Assembly: GCF_021347895.1 (NCBI RefSeq)
Contig: NC_067132.1
Coordinates: forward strand, 9,664,995-9,728,994
Origin: Acanthochromis polyacanthus
Lineage: Eukaryota; Chordata; Actinopteri; Pomacentridae
Reading direction: 5' to 3'
Length of the DNA stretch: 64,000 nucleotides
Part shown: positions 41,162-53,504 of the stretch, piece by piece
Numbering within the stretch: position 1 is the first letter of the stretch
Layout of the letters: the number at the start of each line of letters is the position of its first letter
Position numbers and translations under genes: made by a program
The notes under the pieces: model-generated
The model's database searches: none
Told to the model about the DNA's origin: nothing
The model's input: the letters and a program-made list of their open reading frames with translations, nothing else

Positions 41162-41722
41162 TAGCCTAGCCGCGCTAGACAACCCACAGCAACAAATTTA
41201 ATTCTCTGCCAGGGTGGGTCTAGTTACCCTCGGTAAGCCTAGAGGTTGGATGCTCCTAAAACTGGCCGATGAATCACCATGAAGTATAGAGTCAGAAGGT
41301 GGGCGTAAGTAAGTGACGACAGAGGCGTGACGATTCTGACAGAAACAACCGGAAACAACTAGCCTAGCCGTGCTAGACAACCCACGGCAACGAATTTAAT
41401 TCTCTGCCAGGGTCAACAACAAAAACGACAACAGTCATTGAACTCCATTAGTACCGACTCTGAATCATCTTTCTGTTAACATGTCTGTAATATACTTGAG
41501 CTTCACCCATTGACTGTATAAATAAGGCTTCACCGAACTATCGCATCCTCTGATTTCCGGCGCTCTAGGAACTACGTCAGCCTATTCGTTGCGCTGATTG
41601 GTTGTATACCTACCCAATTGCTGCAGAGTGATTTGAAAGACAACCTTTTAGCCCGCCTCCCTCCCTGTCGAGAGTTCCTAGACCCTTGTGTCTTCAGACC
41701 TGGGTCTAGCGTGGCTAGGCTA
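41162..41722. mobile_element. TAGCCTAGCC-family TIR element, copy 1
   Basis: A 561-bp element with perfect 9-bp duplication GTAATTCAA (41153-41161 and 41723-41731). Left TIR TAGCCTAGCCGCGCTAG; right end CTAGCGTGGCTAGGCTA. The left 190 bp match the inverse of the right end of the 62993 element. At 41360-41408 a second copy of the left terminus begins (TAGCCTAGCCGTGCTAG), so the element contains a tandem or nested end. The helicase fragment carried by the other copy is missing here. Confidence 0.85.
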
Positions 41723-41814
41723 GTAATTCAATTGATCTAAGATGAAACTAGACTTCTAGACCTCATCCTGGAAGTGTTTTCTGGTTGTAGAAAATCTAGT
41801 CTGTGACCATGCCA

Positions 41815-42174
41815 GCACAGGGGCTTGGTGGTTAGCACTTTCACCTTACAGCTAGAAGATCACCGGTTCACGTCCCGGCCTTCCTGGGATCTTTCTGCAT
41901 GGAGTTTGCATGCTCTCCCTCTGACTACATAGGTTTTCTTCAGGTTCTCCGGCTTCCTCCCACAGTCCAAGAATTTGCTAAGGTTAATTGGTGATTCTAA
42001 ACTGTCCGTAGGTGTAAATGTGAGTGTGATTGTTTGTCTCTATGTGTAGCCCTGTGATAAACTGGTGACCTGTCCAGGGTGTCTCTTGTCATCACCCCGA
42101 GTCAGCTGGGATAGACTCCAGCCCCACCACGACCCTAATGAGGATTAGGCGGTGTATAGATAATGGATGGATGA
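41815..42174 (+). mobile_element. tRNA-derived SINE with GGAT tail
   Basis: The head has TGGTTAGCAC (A-box-like) and GGTTCACGTCC (B-box-like, 41865-41875), as in RNA polymerase III promoters. The body contains GGAGTTTGCATGCTCTCC, CTTCCTCCCACAGTCCAA, CTGTCCAGGGTGTC and GTCAGCTGGGATAGACTCCAGC. The 3' end is GGTGTATAGATAATGGATGGATGA. It is the same family as 57470-57836 and is full length. Confidence 0.85.
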
Positions 42175-43728
42175 GTACTCTGTGATCAGAGATTTTTGCC
42201 AATCAGAGAGTTTTTCCAAATTTCTTCCTACTGCAGCTTTACCGTGTCATTTCTTTTTGATTGTTTCAAGGGTAAAACAAACTAATTATCCCTCATTGTG
42301 TCTTTAAACAATCCTATTTGACTGCCAGTTTCATATTTGTGTGACAGACATGAGAATAATATCTATCCTGTCATCTAAAGGTCAGCAAGAACACAAACCT
42401 CCAATCATGTCAAACAGTTACCTCTGACTAGTGTCTTCTTCTTCTGACTGAACTCTCAGTAACTCCTAATTTTCACTGTGGATTCTGTCGCATGGTTGTT
42501 AGTAAAAAGCCTGTAGTTTAGAGCAACGAAAAGGACTGACATGGTGACAATAAGCGTAGAAGAAAATAATAATTTCTTGGAGAAGTGATCCCAGTCAGGG
42601 CATAAGAAGGTCTGTTATTTTCAAACTACATTGTAATCAAGAGAGTCAGCAGTGCATGAACATCAGCACGTACAGTCCCATATCTCTGCACCATTTAATA
42701 CCACATCAAGCAGTTCCAAGGGTTTCTACAGCTGACTCAGTCACAGTTAAGCAATCTGTGACCCTTTTAATATACGATGCCTGATGTCATATGCATTTTT
42801 ATGAGCTATGATATATAAATCATTGACTCATATCATCGCATTTGCCTTCAGACATGCAGGGGCCAGAACACACATGTTCATCATATGCTGCTGATAATGA
42901 CAGAAATGATCATATGGAAATATAGAAGTTTGACTGTTTTCCACATGTGTGTAATTACACAACATGACGATGTTGTGACATGTCTCCAAGTCTGCATTTG
43001 TGGAATTTTGGGAGAAAAAAGGGCAATTATGTGCTTTAAGGGTTTAGCCCATATTTAGGTTGAGTAACTGTGGGAAAGTGGAGGACAAATAGGAGGTAGA
43101 AACGCAGCTCTAGATTTAGAGTCACAAATTACGGATTCGGTGACTGAATGTTTGAGTATTCTTTTGTTTCATGCGCGCATGACATTGAACCAGATGTGGG
43201 TGAAATCAGAATGCAAGAGGAAGAGTTCAGATCTGCACCTCCCAGTCACGTCCATGTGGTGTTCTGTGTGCCAAAAGGAAAGCCAACAAAATAACATCTT
43301 CATATTGCTCCTGCTTAAATAACAAAAAAACAATGGTAAATCCACAGTAATACACAACTGGCTAAGTGCTAAAAACAACAGCCTTGAGAACATAGAGGCA
43401 GGATGAGGAGCCTGAAAAGCCATTTAGCATTAATCCTTCATGACTGTGCATACTGTAGAGCAGATTGAGTCTGAAGTTAATGGTGCTTGGGCGGAAGACT
43501 GATGCACAATTTTTGGTCCCACTGAGACTGTGACACAACTCTTAAGATTCTCCAGGGAAGATCAGGTACACCAGCATGGCATGTGGTGTCGCTGATAGAG
43601 CTCAGATACTTCAACACAGTAAAATCAGAGCCTCAGATACAAAACAAAGACATAAAAAGCAGAGCAATGGCAGAAAAAGCTGAATGCTACATGTAAGAAA
43701 CATCTTCAAATTCCACATAGTTTATGTA

Positions 43729-43806
43729 CACCCCCCGTCAAAAGTTTTGAGACAGGTTCTCATTTATTTGAATAAGAACCAATCTCAAAACTTTTGACAG
43801 GGGGTG
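43729..43806. mobile_element. 78-bp hairpin MITE with empty site elsewhere
   Basis: CACCCCCCGTCAAAAGTTTTGAGA and its near-perfect inverse make up almost the whole element, flanked by TA (43727-43728) and CA (43807-43808, a probable mutated TA). The duplicate block at 39930-39940 has uninterrupted sequence at the same point, which fixes the boundaries. Confidence 0.85.
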
Positions 43807-43827
43807 CATAATAGATAGGCACACATA

Positions 43828-44191
43828 CTACTGTTCAAAAGTTTCGGGTCACCCAGGGAATTTCGTGTTTTCCATGAAAAGTCACACTTTTATTCATGTG
43901 CAAACATAATTGCACAAGTGCTTTTTAATCATCAATGAGCCTTTCAACACAATTAGCTAACACAATGTAGCATTAGAACACAGGAGTGATGGTTGCTGGA
44001 AATGTTCCTCTGTACCCCTATGGAGATATTCCATTAAAAATCAGCGGTTTCCAGCTAGAATAGTCATTTACCACTTTACCAATGTCTAGATTGTATTTCT
44101 GATTTATTTAATGTTATATTCATTGAAAAAACTGCTTTTCTTTCAAAAATGAGGACATTTCTAAGTGACCCCAAACTTTTGAATGGTAGTG
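43828..44191 (-). mobile_element. same MITE family, inverted copy
   Basis: A full-length copy in the opposite orientation. Its outer flank (43573-43827, excluding the 78-bp insert) is the inverse of 39916-40082, so element plus flank were duplicated together. Confidence 0.85.
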
Positions 44192-46699
44192 GACATGAGG
44201 CAGAAGGGAGGTGAAGGCTAGACCAAAGCATAGAGAAGGATCCGATGTTAGAGAAAAGGCAGCGAAAAGTAGTTGGTGATGCTCAGCTTGGTGATCTGAC
44301 TTCACCACATGGGTCCATGTCGCTCGAAAATACATAACAGTTACAATAACCAACCAATTAATGACTCAACTGCTGGTCTGCATCACTTCATGTTTGAAGC
44401 TCATGATTGTATAAATGTTTTAACCTTAGTGCATGGCTAATGAACTAGAAGACAACAGGAGCACATCAAGCTTTCAAGGCCTTTGGATCATAACTACAGT
44501 GCTTTTATGCCAAGTGTTAAATATGTTCTCAGATACATCCAATTGCAACACAAAAAAATATTGACACTGACTGACTTCTGTATATCACATTCGTCAACTG
44601 CTTCTCTCAAAGTGTGTATTGCCAGTGTTGGACATTGATTTGTAGCCAACACCTATTCTATTGTCCTTGGGTTCTCAGTTCTAAATGTAAACACTGGATC
44701 ACCTTAGTCTTGCATAACCAGACCTACAGCATCACAATCAGTGATGGTGTCCTTGCAAAATAGCGTCTTTCCACTGCAAGAAGGCGTGGAAGGCGTGATG
44801 TGGCACAACATTTATGGTAAACAGCTTCCTAATCAGCCTTTCTGCCTTTCTGTTTCCATTATAGTGCAGATTGTGGCAGCTTTGACCACAACACTAACGC
44901 TGAGTGCACCAATTAAATGACAGATAGCACATACTGGACATAACTCCATTTTTTAAGCTCATAGGAAGTCGAACGATGGAGGTTTGCTATGTTAGCATAT
45001 GTCGTGAAATTTACATTGTCTATGGTGATGTTACAAAGGAAAAGACTGCAATTTTGGAGGCTATCAAGATGGCAGAAAAGATGGCACTCTTTTGGCCTCT
45101 CTGAATTTAACTAATCAACACTGAGTCTCACACAACAGTTTTTCAGAGCTAATCAGAAGCACCTGCTATGGAGTAGGTACTTTTTAATACCCTGTAAATG
45201 AACGGAAGTAATAGGAGGGAAGAAGAAGACCATGGCACAGTCATACTTCAAAGTCTACAGCCAGCAAGTCTGACTGCTGTGGAATAATATCGGATTTCAT
45301 ATATGAGCAATAATTCATTCAGATTTGTGTATTCAAACAAAAACCGTATATCACAGTGTCTGCAAGCTAGGCAACGCAATTTTGTGTCACATCTTTTAGC
45401 ACATTTGTGAATTTGGTTGAACATTTAAAAAATTTCAGCATTTTAAGATGATAGGCTGCAGAAATGATGTATAGCTGTCAGCTGCTGTGATATTATAAAT
45501 GTGGAAGTGACCTATGTATGATTACATCTTCCTGTCATCTAGAAGTCTGGCACATGGTATTTAGTTTGTGTTAACCCAGAGCCAAGCGCTCTCCAGAGGG
45601 AAAACACACGTCTACACTTACAGTCCAGCTGCATGGATCAATGGACCAGTCGCCTCCATTCTGCTGAAGCATGGAAAACCATCAAGCAGTGGTAAACAGA
45701 GGAGTGAATGGACGTATGTGTGTTGTAGCTGGTGTGTGTCTAAGGAGGAAGTGCTTCTCAAGAAAGAGTGTTTATGTTGACCTACTTCGCCATTGTTTGA
45801 CTGCAGAAGTCAAATGTGCAACCGAAGTACAACAGCGAATATTCACATTATCCAGGAGGGTATCTGCGTACAGGTTTACAGTGAATCACTGCATGTCTGG
45901 GATTATACTGATGGCAAAAAGCAGATATTGTTCCCACTCCTGACCTTACTGAAACACATCTGAAAGTTACTGCAATAACTTGGGAAAACCAGCACAGCCC
46001 CACCAAGATATTCCAATCCTGCAGGAGCTTTAACGTGACTCTAATAGTAATGACACCTCCTTTGAAAGGGGAGAAAGTGCTGTTACCAGCCACGGCATAG
46101 CAAACTTCAATTCATTCATTAGTCATTTAATGGGCTTTAAAGCTCAGCCACTTGAAACCCACATAGGGAAAAGCAATCAGTGTCCTCATTGGAGTTTGGC
46201 ACAGGGGTTTCACACAGTCATGTGTTCCATCATTTGCACATGAAACTTGGATGAACTTTCTAAACATGTAATTAGAAGGGCAATGAGTGCACAGTGGATA
46301 GAAGGGAAATGCTCCACTTGTGTGTTATCAGTTTTTTTTATTTAACTGATATAAAGACATGAGATTTGGAATGTCTAAAGAGTGAATACAGCAAGGTGGA
46401 CAGCACCTGTAGGACTGACTGTTTAAAATAATGTAGCAGCCGGTTTATTATGTGTGGATCTAGTTATTGTGTGTGCTGTTGCACAATCGAGTTTCACTGT
46501 GACATTAACCTGCAGTTAGGGCAGTGCAGGTGCCCATTGTGTGCACTTTTGCGCATTTCTCTGCCTTTACTGTACCAGTACTTCTGCTTCTTGAACTTTT
46601 TTCATGGACAACATAGCAGACAAACATGTGATCATGAAGTGATCACAACTGCTTTACAGCTTTCATAAAGACAAAACAGAAAACCAGCTAATAAAGTAA
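44192..46699. other. no recognisable gene or element
   Basis: Intronic DNA just downstream of the pard3 first exon. It may hold enhancers, but nothing can be identified by eye. Confidence 0.45.
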
Positions 46700-46930
46700 T
46701 TTCTCTTGTGCGCCTCCTTTGAAACAATGACAAAAAGCGCACTCCCCCCTCTCTCCCTGCTCCAGGGGCCCCTGGGGGTCTCCACCGGCTCCGATTCTGA
46801 GGGCAGCCGCTGGATCTGTGCCTCTTTCCCCGAGAAAAGCGCCATGTTGAGGCTCCAGAGAACACGCTGCTCCGCGCTCTCACAGGGAAACGCTACAAAA
46901 GCACACAGCAGCGGAGGAGTGTGTGTGTCA

Positions 46931-47077
<147 letters not shown>

Positions 47078-47186
47078 TTAATTCCAAAGAGGAAAAAGCC
47101 GCGTAAAAACGACGATAACCATCCCCGGTGTGTGAAGATCAAAAACCTCAATCCTCTGTTGTGGAGTCAAGTTGTTCTTTCGTGTC

Positions 47187-47271
47187 CTGGGAGGAAGCAG
47201 AGAGAAGCCCAGCGGAGGATCCAGCGGCGGGGCTGGGTGGCGTCCTCCCTGTGCCGTGTTGACTCACTTAC
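47187..47271 (-). other. putative 85-nt 5'UTR intron of pard3
   Basis: Minus-strand donor GTAAGTGAG at 47271, a pyrimidine-rich stretch, and acceptor CCCAG ending at 47187. The size is close to the minimal intron length common in teleosts. This rests on splice signals alone. Confidence 0.3.
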
Positions 47272-47430
47272 AGAAACTTCCCAACAAAAAGCCTCTCCAG
47301 CGAGAGCGCACAACTGGACAGCTGACAACCGACACTGCGAGTGCGCCCACATGTTAGAGCAGGCACTAAGAATGTTTCCAGCACCAGCCAGTAGCTGCAG
47401 CTCGGGCTTTGGATCTGATCTTTTTTAAAA

Positions 47431-50108
47431 CAGTTTTGAAAGTTGAGTTTGCAGGTTTGTATCAGTGGGGATTCTCGAGGAATGACAGTCAAATGGAAAA
47501 CCTCATCGAATGAAACGTTTGCAAGTAGTTTTACAATCAGCTGCCACGATGGTTTCTGGTTATTATAACTATAGAACAACCACATTTTTTAGTTTCCATT
47601 CAATTAGTGGCTGTAATTTGGGATCCAAAAGGTTTAAACTACTACTGGATTATAAATGGGTAAACATGAGTTGCGGGTGCCATTGAAGCCCACCTCTGGT
47701 TCATTTAAGTGTTTGACAACTTTCCCACTTTGCTCATTTCTCACCTTGTTGAAACCATATTAAATGAACAGTGATTTCCCAGGCTAGAAGTTCACACAAC
47801 TACAAACTGCCACAGATGCACAACACTGTTCTAACTGTTCTACAAACGTTTCTTACACTTCCTCTGGCCAAAGTCTGTTTGAGAGTTGCAGTCTGGGAAA
47901 ACCTGATCTCGGCTCCAGGAATATATTGCAGCAAGCATTACTCATTTATTGCCACACTCAGATTTGATAGATATGAGAAATGTTCGAATGATTCAACACA
48001 TGAAACACTCTGTATGAACAGATGTTGAATTTCAGTCTGAATAAATGAGACACACTGAGTGAGTCGGACTCCCCAGCAGAGTGAGAAAGTTCTCAGATGG
48101 AGGCTGAGGTTTGACTGATCTGCACTTATGCCACTGATTGCAAAGCATATATTAATGTGATGAATGAGGAGATACTGCTGACCTGCAGTGCAGGACGAGG
48201 AACCAGCCCAGGGCTGAATATAAAGTCTGACCCAGTTTACCTCCTTTCTGTGGAGCTGCACTCGCTCCCTGCAGCTCTTGCTCTTTATGATCGAATGTGG
48301 TCCAAGTGAGTGAACATGAACACCACTGCAAGATGAACTCTACCATCAGCATATTGAAAGATGGTCATAAAGTTCTATAACAACTCCCGTATTTTGCACT
48401 AATACAGCCTGCTTCTTTCTAATGAATGTAGCCTTTCATTTTGTATTCCTTTCCATTTACATTCACTGATCCAGAACCAGACTGCTGGGCTCTAGATGTG
48501 ATGCAAGGTGCAGTATAATTCCTGAAATGTCTTCATCTTGGCCTTTGGAAGCCAGTGCTGTGTGTCTGACTCCATTCCAGAAACCTTAAACCATATGTGA
48601 ATGCTTCCACTTGCACTGAATTTCATAAATAGTGCAAAGAAAAAGTGAAAAGCTGGATCTGTGGGAACTGTTTCAACTGGTTGTACTAAATGTGCTTTGA
48701 CAAGTGCAGCTCCAACACACACTCGCACTTTCACACTACTAATACTCCCTCTAGTGGTACCGAGGAGAAAAAGGTTAGCAAATGATAAGTGTGAATTTTT
48801 TTTTAGCTTTTCAGTGATAAGTCTCAGCTGTATCCATAATTATGAGCTCCATGTGTGCATCAGTTGACTCTGAAACTCTGGAAATCATTTAGAAACATGG
48901 ACACAAATAATTAAAGCTCACAACGGGCTTCTTTTTTACTCAATTAGACATCGTGTCTTTCAACTGTCATTTCTTTACAATTGAAAGAGGATGAAATTGT
49001 GAGCATAAAATCCAAACTGATTTTCAGCCCCAGAGTTATTGCTCACTCATTAATGCCATTTATTTACTCAGCTGCACTGCTACAGTAAGATAAGACCACA
49101 GTCTGGGATGCAGTGTGTCCACTGCACATCAGGAATGTAGAGAGGAGGAGGAGCAAGGCGATGCTGAAAGATGGTCCTGTATCTCGTTCTCAGCATGTTT
49201 GGAACATAAAATGTCTCAACAGTCCTCACTGTTGTGTTTATTATTAAAAATCGAATGGAGACATCTTCATTCTGCACTGTGTACCTAAAAAGAATACAGT
49301 TTGGCCTCTCTTTTTTACAGCATTGCATTTTATTGAGGCAGAGAGACAAGCTGCATTTGTGTGATACGTGAAGGAAATGACATGTTAAGCCAAGATGGAA
49401 GTTCTTCTCTGCCACTGACTGGTCCACATGCACAAGAGCTCTTAATTTAACACATTGACGGACTTATTGATTGATTGTTTATCTGAGTGTCCTGCAAAGT
49501 CTGGCTCCTAGCCCATATTAGCAATTACAGAGCCAGACAGCTGTTATGGAAGCAGACAGACCATTACTCACACTAGGATATTTTTGTTATGTTTTATTTT
49601 TTTTCTTTGTGTGAAATTTTTGTAGGTCAAGTACTTGCACTTTTTTAGTCCCTCACTTTGATCATTTGTTCATGCAGGCCAGACTACTATGCAAAAGTGG
49701 CAGATTTCATTCCAGTTACATTAGGGGATATAATTACAGTTCTATTAGTATGTAATGGTCATCTAACAGGCTTCACTGGTTGTGTGGGCTGGCCAACTTT
49801 CCATCCCTGCATATGAGCTGACCAGACACCTGAATGGCCATGTGACAATTCAGAATGTACAGTTTCAGAGATTTCAAAGAGTTCTTCTCAGTTAATTCAC
49901 AAGCCCTGATATGTTCGATAGTGTCCTCTGTTTTAGCTATCAGGTATCTTCTAGCTATCTCAGAAAAACAGAAGTCTCCACATTTAAAAAATACAACTCA
50001 TCATGTTATCCTCAAACAACCTAAACAAATCAGGATTCTTCAAGTATCACTTTCAACACCAACATCACAAAAAACACACAAACGCTGCTCTCAAGGAATC
50101 CCTTTATT
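47431..50108. other. upstream flank of pard3, no gene seen
   Basis: Sequence on the 5' side of the promoter region. No exon-like frame with splice signals was found. Confidence 0.45.
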
Positions 50109-50493
50109 CAGTGGTGGAACAAAACAATTCAGACAGCCCATACATTTGCACGTGGACTGAATAAAGAATCACTCTTAGGTGTGGTCTTCAAGGGAAATTT
50201 CTTTTAGTACAATCACAGCCATAATACTAAACAAATCCTTAAAAAGACTTTAAAAACTTAAACTTGATTGGTTCCATAACAATAACAAATATTGGGTCAT
50301 TTTGATAGAATTTAGTTTTGTTAGTTTTCCTTGTAAACGATAAACAAAAAAAATATAATTTGTATTTGTTTGTGTCTGTCTGATGCAGTCACACCTTTTG
50401 AAACACAAAAAGCATTTTTCCATGAATATTTCATGATAACATTGGAGATTGTGTAAAATTTTGCGGGTGTCCAAAAACTTTTTTCCACCACTG
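50109..50493. mobile_element. TA-type MITE with CAGTGGTGG ends
   Basis: Left end CAGTGGTGGAACAAAACAATTC and right end CCAAAAACTTTTTTCCACCACTG (followed by TA) are inverted repeats. 385 bp, AT-rich and non-coding. It looks like a deleted Tc1/mariner-type element. Confidence 0.65.
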
Positions 50494-50984
50494 TATCTGC
50501 CTTTTTGAACTGCTCGTGGTAAAATAACACTTCTTTACTGAGTCCACAGGGACCTTCACATGCACTATAAATGTGATTTTACGTAGGGTTCTGTATAGTA
50601 ATCATCTTAAATTTGAATGTAATTTACACTCGTTGGCTTCTTACATTTTAAAATAAATATACCACATAATGGGAGTCATGCCTATTGAGTCTAAGAGTGA
50701 TGGAATTTAATTACATCTGAGAAAGCTTCTTCACATGTTTAATGTATGATGATGCAAAGCCAAGCATGACACAATACAGGTGTGGAAAGTGAAGTAGTCT
50801 TGTGGGTGTGTAATATGATTTATAGAGCAGGCATGACACAGATATTCAGTCTTGTGTACACACAGTCTCAATGTTCAGTTTCTTTCACGATCCCCCTGAT
50901 TTTTGAACCTTAGGAAGATCTCCGTTCTTCATCCACACATTTCCAGACTGGTCCTGTGTGGAGAGCAGAACCAGTAGAATCCAG

Positions 50985-51745
50985 AAACTTTGGTGTCATT
51001 AACTCAGACCTTAATTTTAACAACCATTTGAAAGCTGTTACTAAATCTGGCACTTGAAGAACATTGCCAGAATCAAGGGTTTCCTGTCAGAGAAGACACA
51101 GAGAAACTTGTTCAAGCATTTATTTTCAGTAGGTTAGATTATTTTAATGGTGTCTTTATAGATCTTAACAAGAAATTAATCAAACCACTGCTGCCAGAGT
51201 CCTAACTAACACCATTAAACAGGACCATATTACACGGTCTTCAAATCACTACACTGATTTCTTGTAAGTCAAACGATAGAGTTCAAAATCTTACTCCTGG
51301 TCTACAAAGCATTGAATTGTCCTGGACCAAAACACATCCTGGACTTATCTCCATATGAAGCATCCAGAGCCCTAAGGTCATCAGGGACAGATTTACTGTG
51401 TGTTCCCAGAATCAGAGCCAACACTAGTGAAGAAGCGTTCAGCTATGATGCTCCTCACCCGTGGGACAAACTTCCTGAACACCTGAGATCTGCTCTAACT
51501 GTCGGCATTTTTAAATCAGGCCTGACAAGCAGATTGTTAACTGCAGCTTTCTCTTAGATGCTCAATCTACTTTATGGTCTTTTAATGCATTTTTATGATC
51601 TTAATGTCTAATTTTATATTTTACTTCTGTGATTTTAATGTTTGTCTACCTTTAAATCTTTTTTTTCTGCATGTATTTATTTGCCATTGTGAAGCCCCTT
51701 GAATTGCCTTGTGTATGAATTGTGCTCTACAGATAAACTGACCTT
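50985..51745 (+). mobile_element. L2-type LINE 3' end
   Basis: A degenerate frame (FGVI, LNFNNHLKAV, AARVLTNTIKQDHIT) is followed by an intact stretch at 51312-51557: ALNCPGPKHILDLSPYEASR, LRSSGTDLLCVPR, and APHPWDKLPEHLRSALTVGI. This is the usual C-terminus of L2/Rex1-type elements. The 3'UTR ends TGTGCTCTACAGATAAACTGACC. 5'-truncated and inactive. Confidence 0.85.
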
Positions 51746-51766
51746 ACAGTGGAGACAGTGAACAAA

Positions 51767-51839
51767 GTCTGTGTCTGTGTGTCTGTGTGTCTGTGTGTCT
51801 GTCTGTCTGTGTGTCTGTCTGTCTGTCTGTCTGTCTGTT
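51767..51839. repeat. (TGTC/TGTG)n microsatellite
   Basis: Alternating TGTGTC and TGTC units. Confidence 0.97.
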
Positions 51840-51967
51840 GTCGCTGCCAGAGAGGTGTTACCTCCATGGCAGACATGCTCCAACATGGTCCCAGGAGTGG
51901 AGGAGGTCATTCCTGACACATCCCACTGTCATGACAGACTTACCTCAACAGCAGAGAATTCAACACT

Positions 51968-52042
<75 letters not shown>
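51968..52042. repeat. (AC)n microsatellite
   Basis: About 37 AC units left of the 52043 TIR element. Confidence 0.98.
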
Positions 52043-52046
<4 letters not shown>

Positions 52047-52316
52047 TTGTTTTTCTATACCGGTGGGGACTTACCATTGACTCCCATTCATATCTAACTC
52101 CTAACCCTTACCCTAACCCTAACCTTAACCATCACCAAATCAATGCCTAACCCTAAACAAACGTTTTTGCACTTTTACATTTTTTATTAACAACAATATG
52201 GCCAAGAAAACGGTGTTGCCACCCGTGGGGACCTCATTTTAGGTCCCCACCGTAAGACAGGTCCCCACCTTTATAGCAAATAGTCAGGTCAAAGTCCCCA
52301 CCGGTATAGCAGAAAC

Positions 52317-52320
<4 letters not shown>
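52043..52320. mobile_element. GTCCCC-type TIR element in a CA microsatellite, second copy
   Basis: The ends match as CTATACCGGTGGGGACTT (from 52055) and its exact inverse ending at 52309, with weaker pairing out to TTGTTT. It lies between two long (AC)n arrays (51968-52042 and 52321-52384). The interior holds the telomere-like tract at 52100-52128. Extra internal GGTCCCCACC units follow near 52255 and 52262. Confidence 0.8.

Positions 52321-52384
<64 letters not shown>
52321..52384. repeat. (AC)n microsatellite
   Basis: About 32 AC units right of the 52043-52320 element. Confidence 0.98.
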
Positions 52385-52387
<3 letters not shown>

Positions 52388-53280
52388 TTCATACACACTC
52401 ACTCATACATGTGGAATTTATTGCATTCTTCCCTCTTAATACCACCTTTTAATACCACCGTTGAGGCTCTTATAAATAAAATTTAGTATCATATGGACTT
52501 GGCTGTGAGCTCAGGGGAAGATGTCTTTTCTAAGTGAACTGTCACATGAACATAAAATGTAAGAATGGCTCCTCTGAATAAAACACATGGATTTGTGAAA
52601 TTTTAAAATGTGTTTAAAACTTGACAGTATGGTATTTCTACGTCTCCGTATCCTCATCTTCTTGGATCATGTGTAAAATCATGCTTTTACTGATGTATGA
52701 TTCATGCATGAGGGCAATTCATCATTTATTCACTGTAATAAATAGACCAACCCACGTGCTGTTTACCACTGAAGCGTGGCATCGCAGTGTCATAAATTCC
52801 ATTCGCTTTAACTCAAAGACGGAAAAGAAAGACAAACTATCTGGATGCCAGCTGCTGTAAAACAGAATGGAATAACAAAGCTAACCCTCTATGGTGCTGA
52901 GAGCAGGCGGTGGTCTCTGTTCTCCATCTGTTTTCTTATTCTTATTATTCATTTATCATAATAGAAGTGATTAATCAGCACTTAAGCAAATCTTTTTTAA
53001 TAATAAGTTTTATTGTGATAATTATTGGAAACAACACGGTAAAATTAAGATAAAGTTAAAACAAGAAGACAACAGACACAAAAGTATAAAAAGAAATATG
53101 TTAATATTAATAAATAGACATAAAATAATCAAAGCAATTAAACTTTAATAAACCACAAAAAGATGTTATCACATAAAAATGGGCTTAAATAAGTGATTTA
53201 AAAGAAGTCATTAATTCTGACAGAATTTTATCCTCGGCCAAGTCATTCCAAAGCTCGTGGTCCCTGATGACAAATGCACT

Positions 53281-53504
53281 TTCATTTTAATTTTATGTAC
53301 TTTATTGATGGCATTTCCCAGGATGCTGGTATCAGAGCATAGGAGCAGCCACACCACATTGCCTCTGGAGCAGGTAGGGTAAAGGGCCTTGCTCAGGGGT
53401 GCAGACCCTCAGATCAGAAGCCCAAAGTATTAACCAGAGTCATTGATTTGAACACACAACCTTCTGATCTGGAGTCAGACACGCTACAGTTGCACCACAC
53501 AGTC
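53281..53504 (-). mobile_element. tRNA-Trp-headed SINE relic
   Basis: On the minus strand, 53504-53441 reads as a degenerate tRNA-Trp: the D arm, CTCCAGA anticodon loop and TTCAAAT loop are recognisable, while the acceptor/T-stem 3' part is lost. It is followed by a body containing the CCCTGAGCAAGGCCCTTTACCC-like block familiar from fish SINEs. An A/T-rich tail lies at the left end. The head resembles the tRNA-Trp genes in this window more than the generic tRNA heads of other fish SINEs. Family name not assigned. Confidence 0.55.

Noticed and set aside
51771..52097. Open frames of VCLSVCLS and HTHTHT repeats
   Set aside because: Translated microsatellites.
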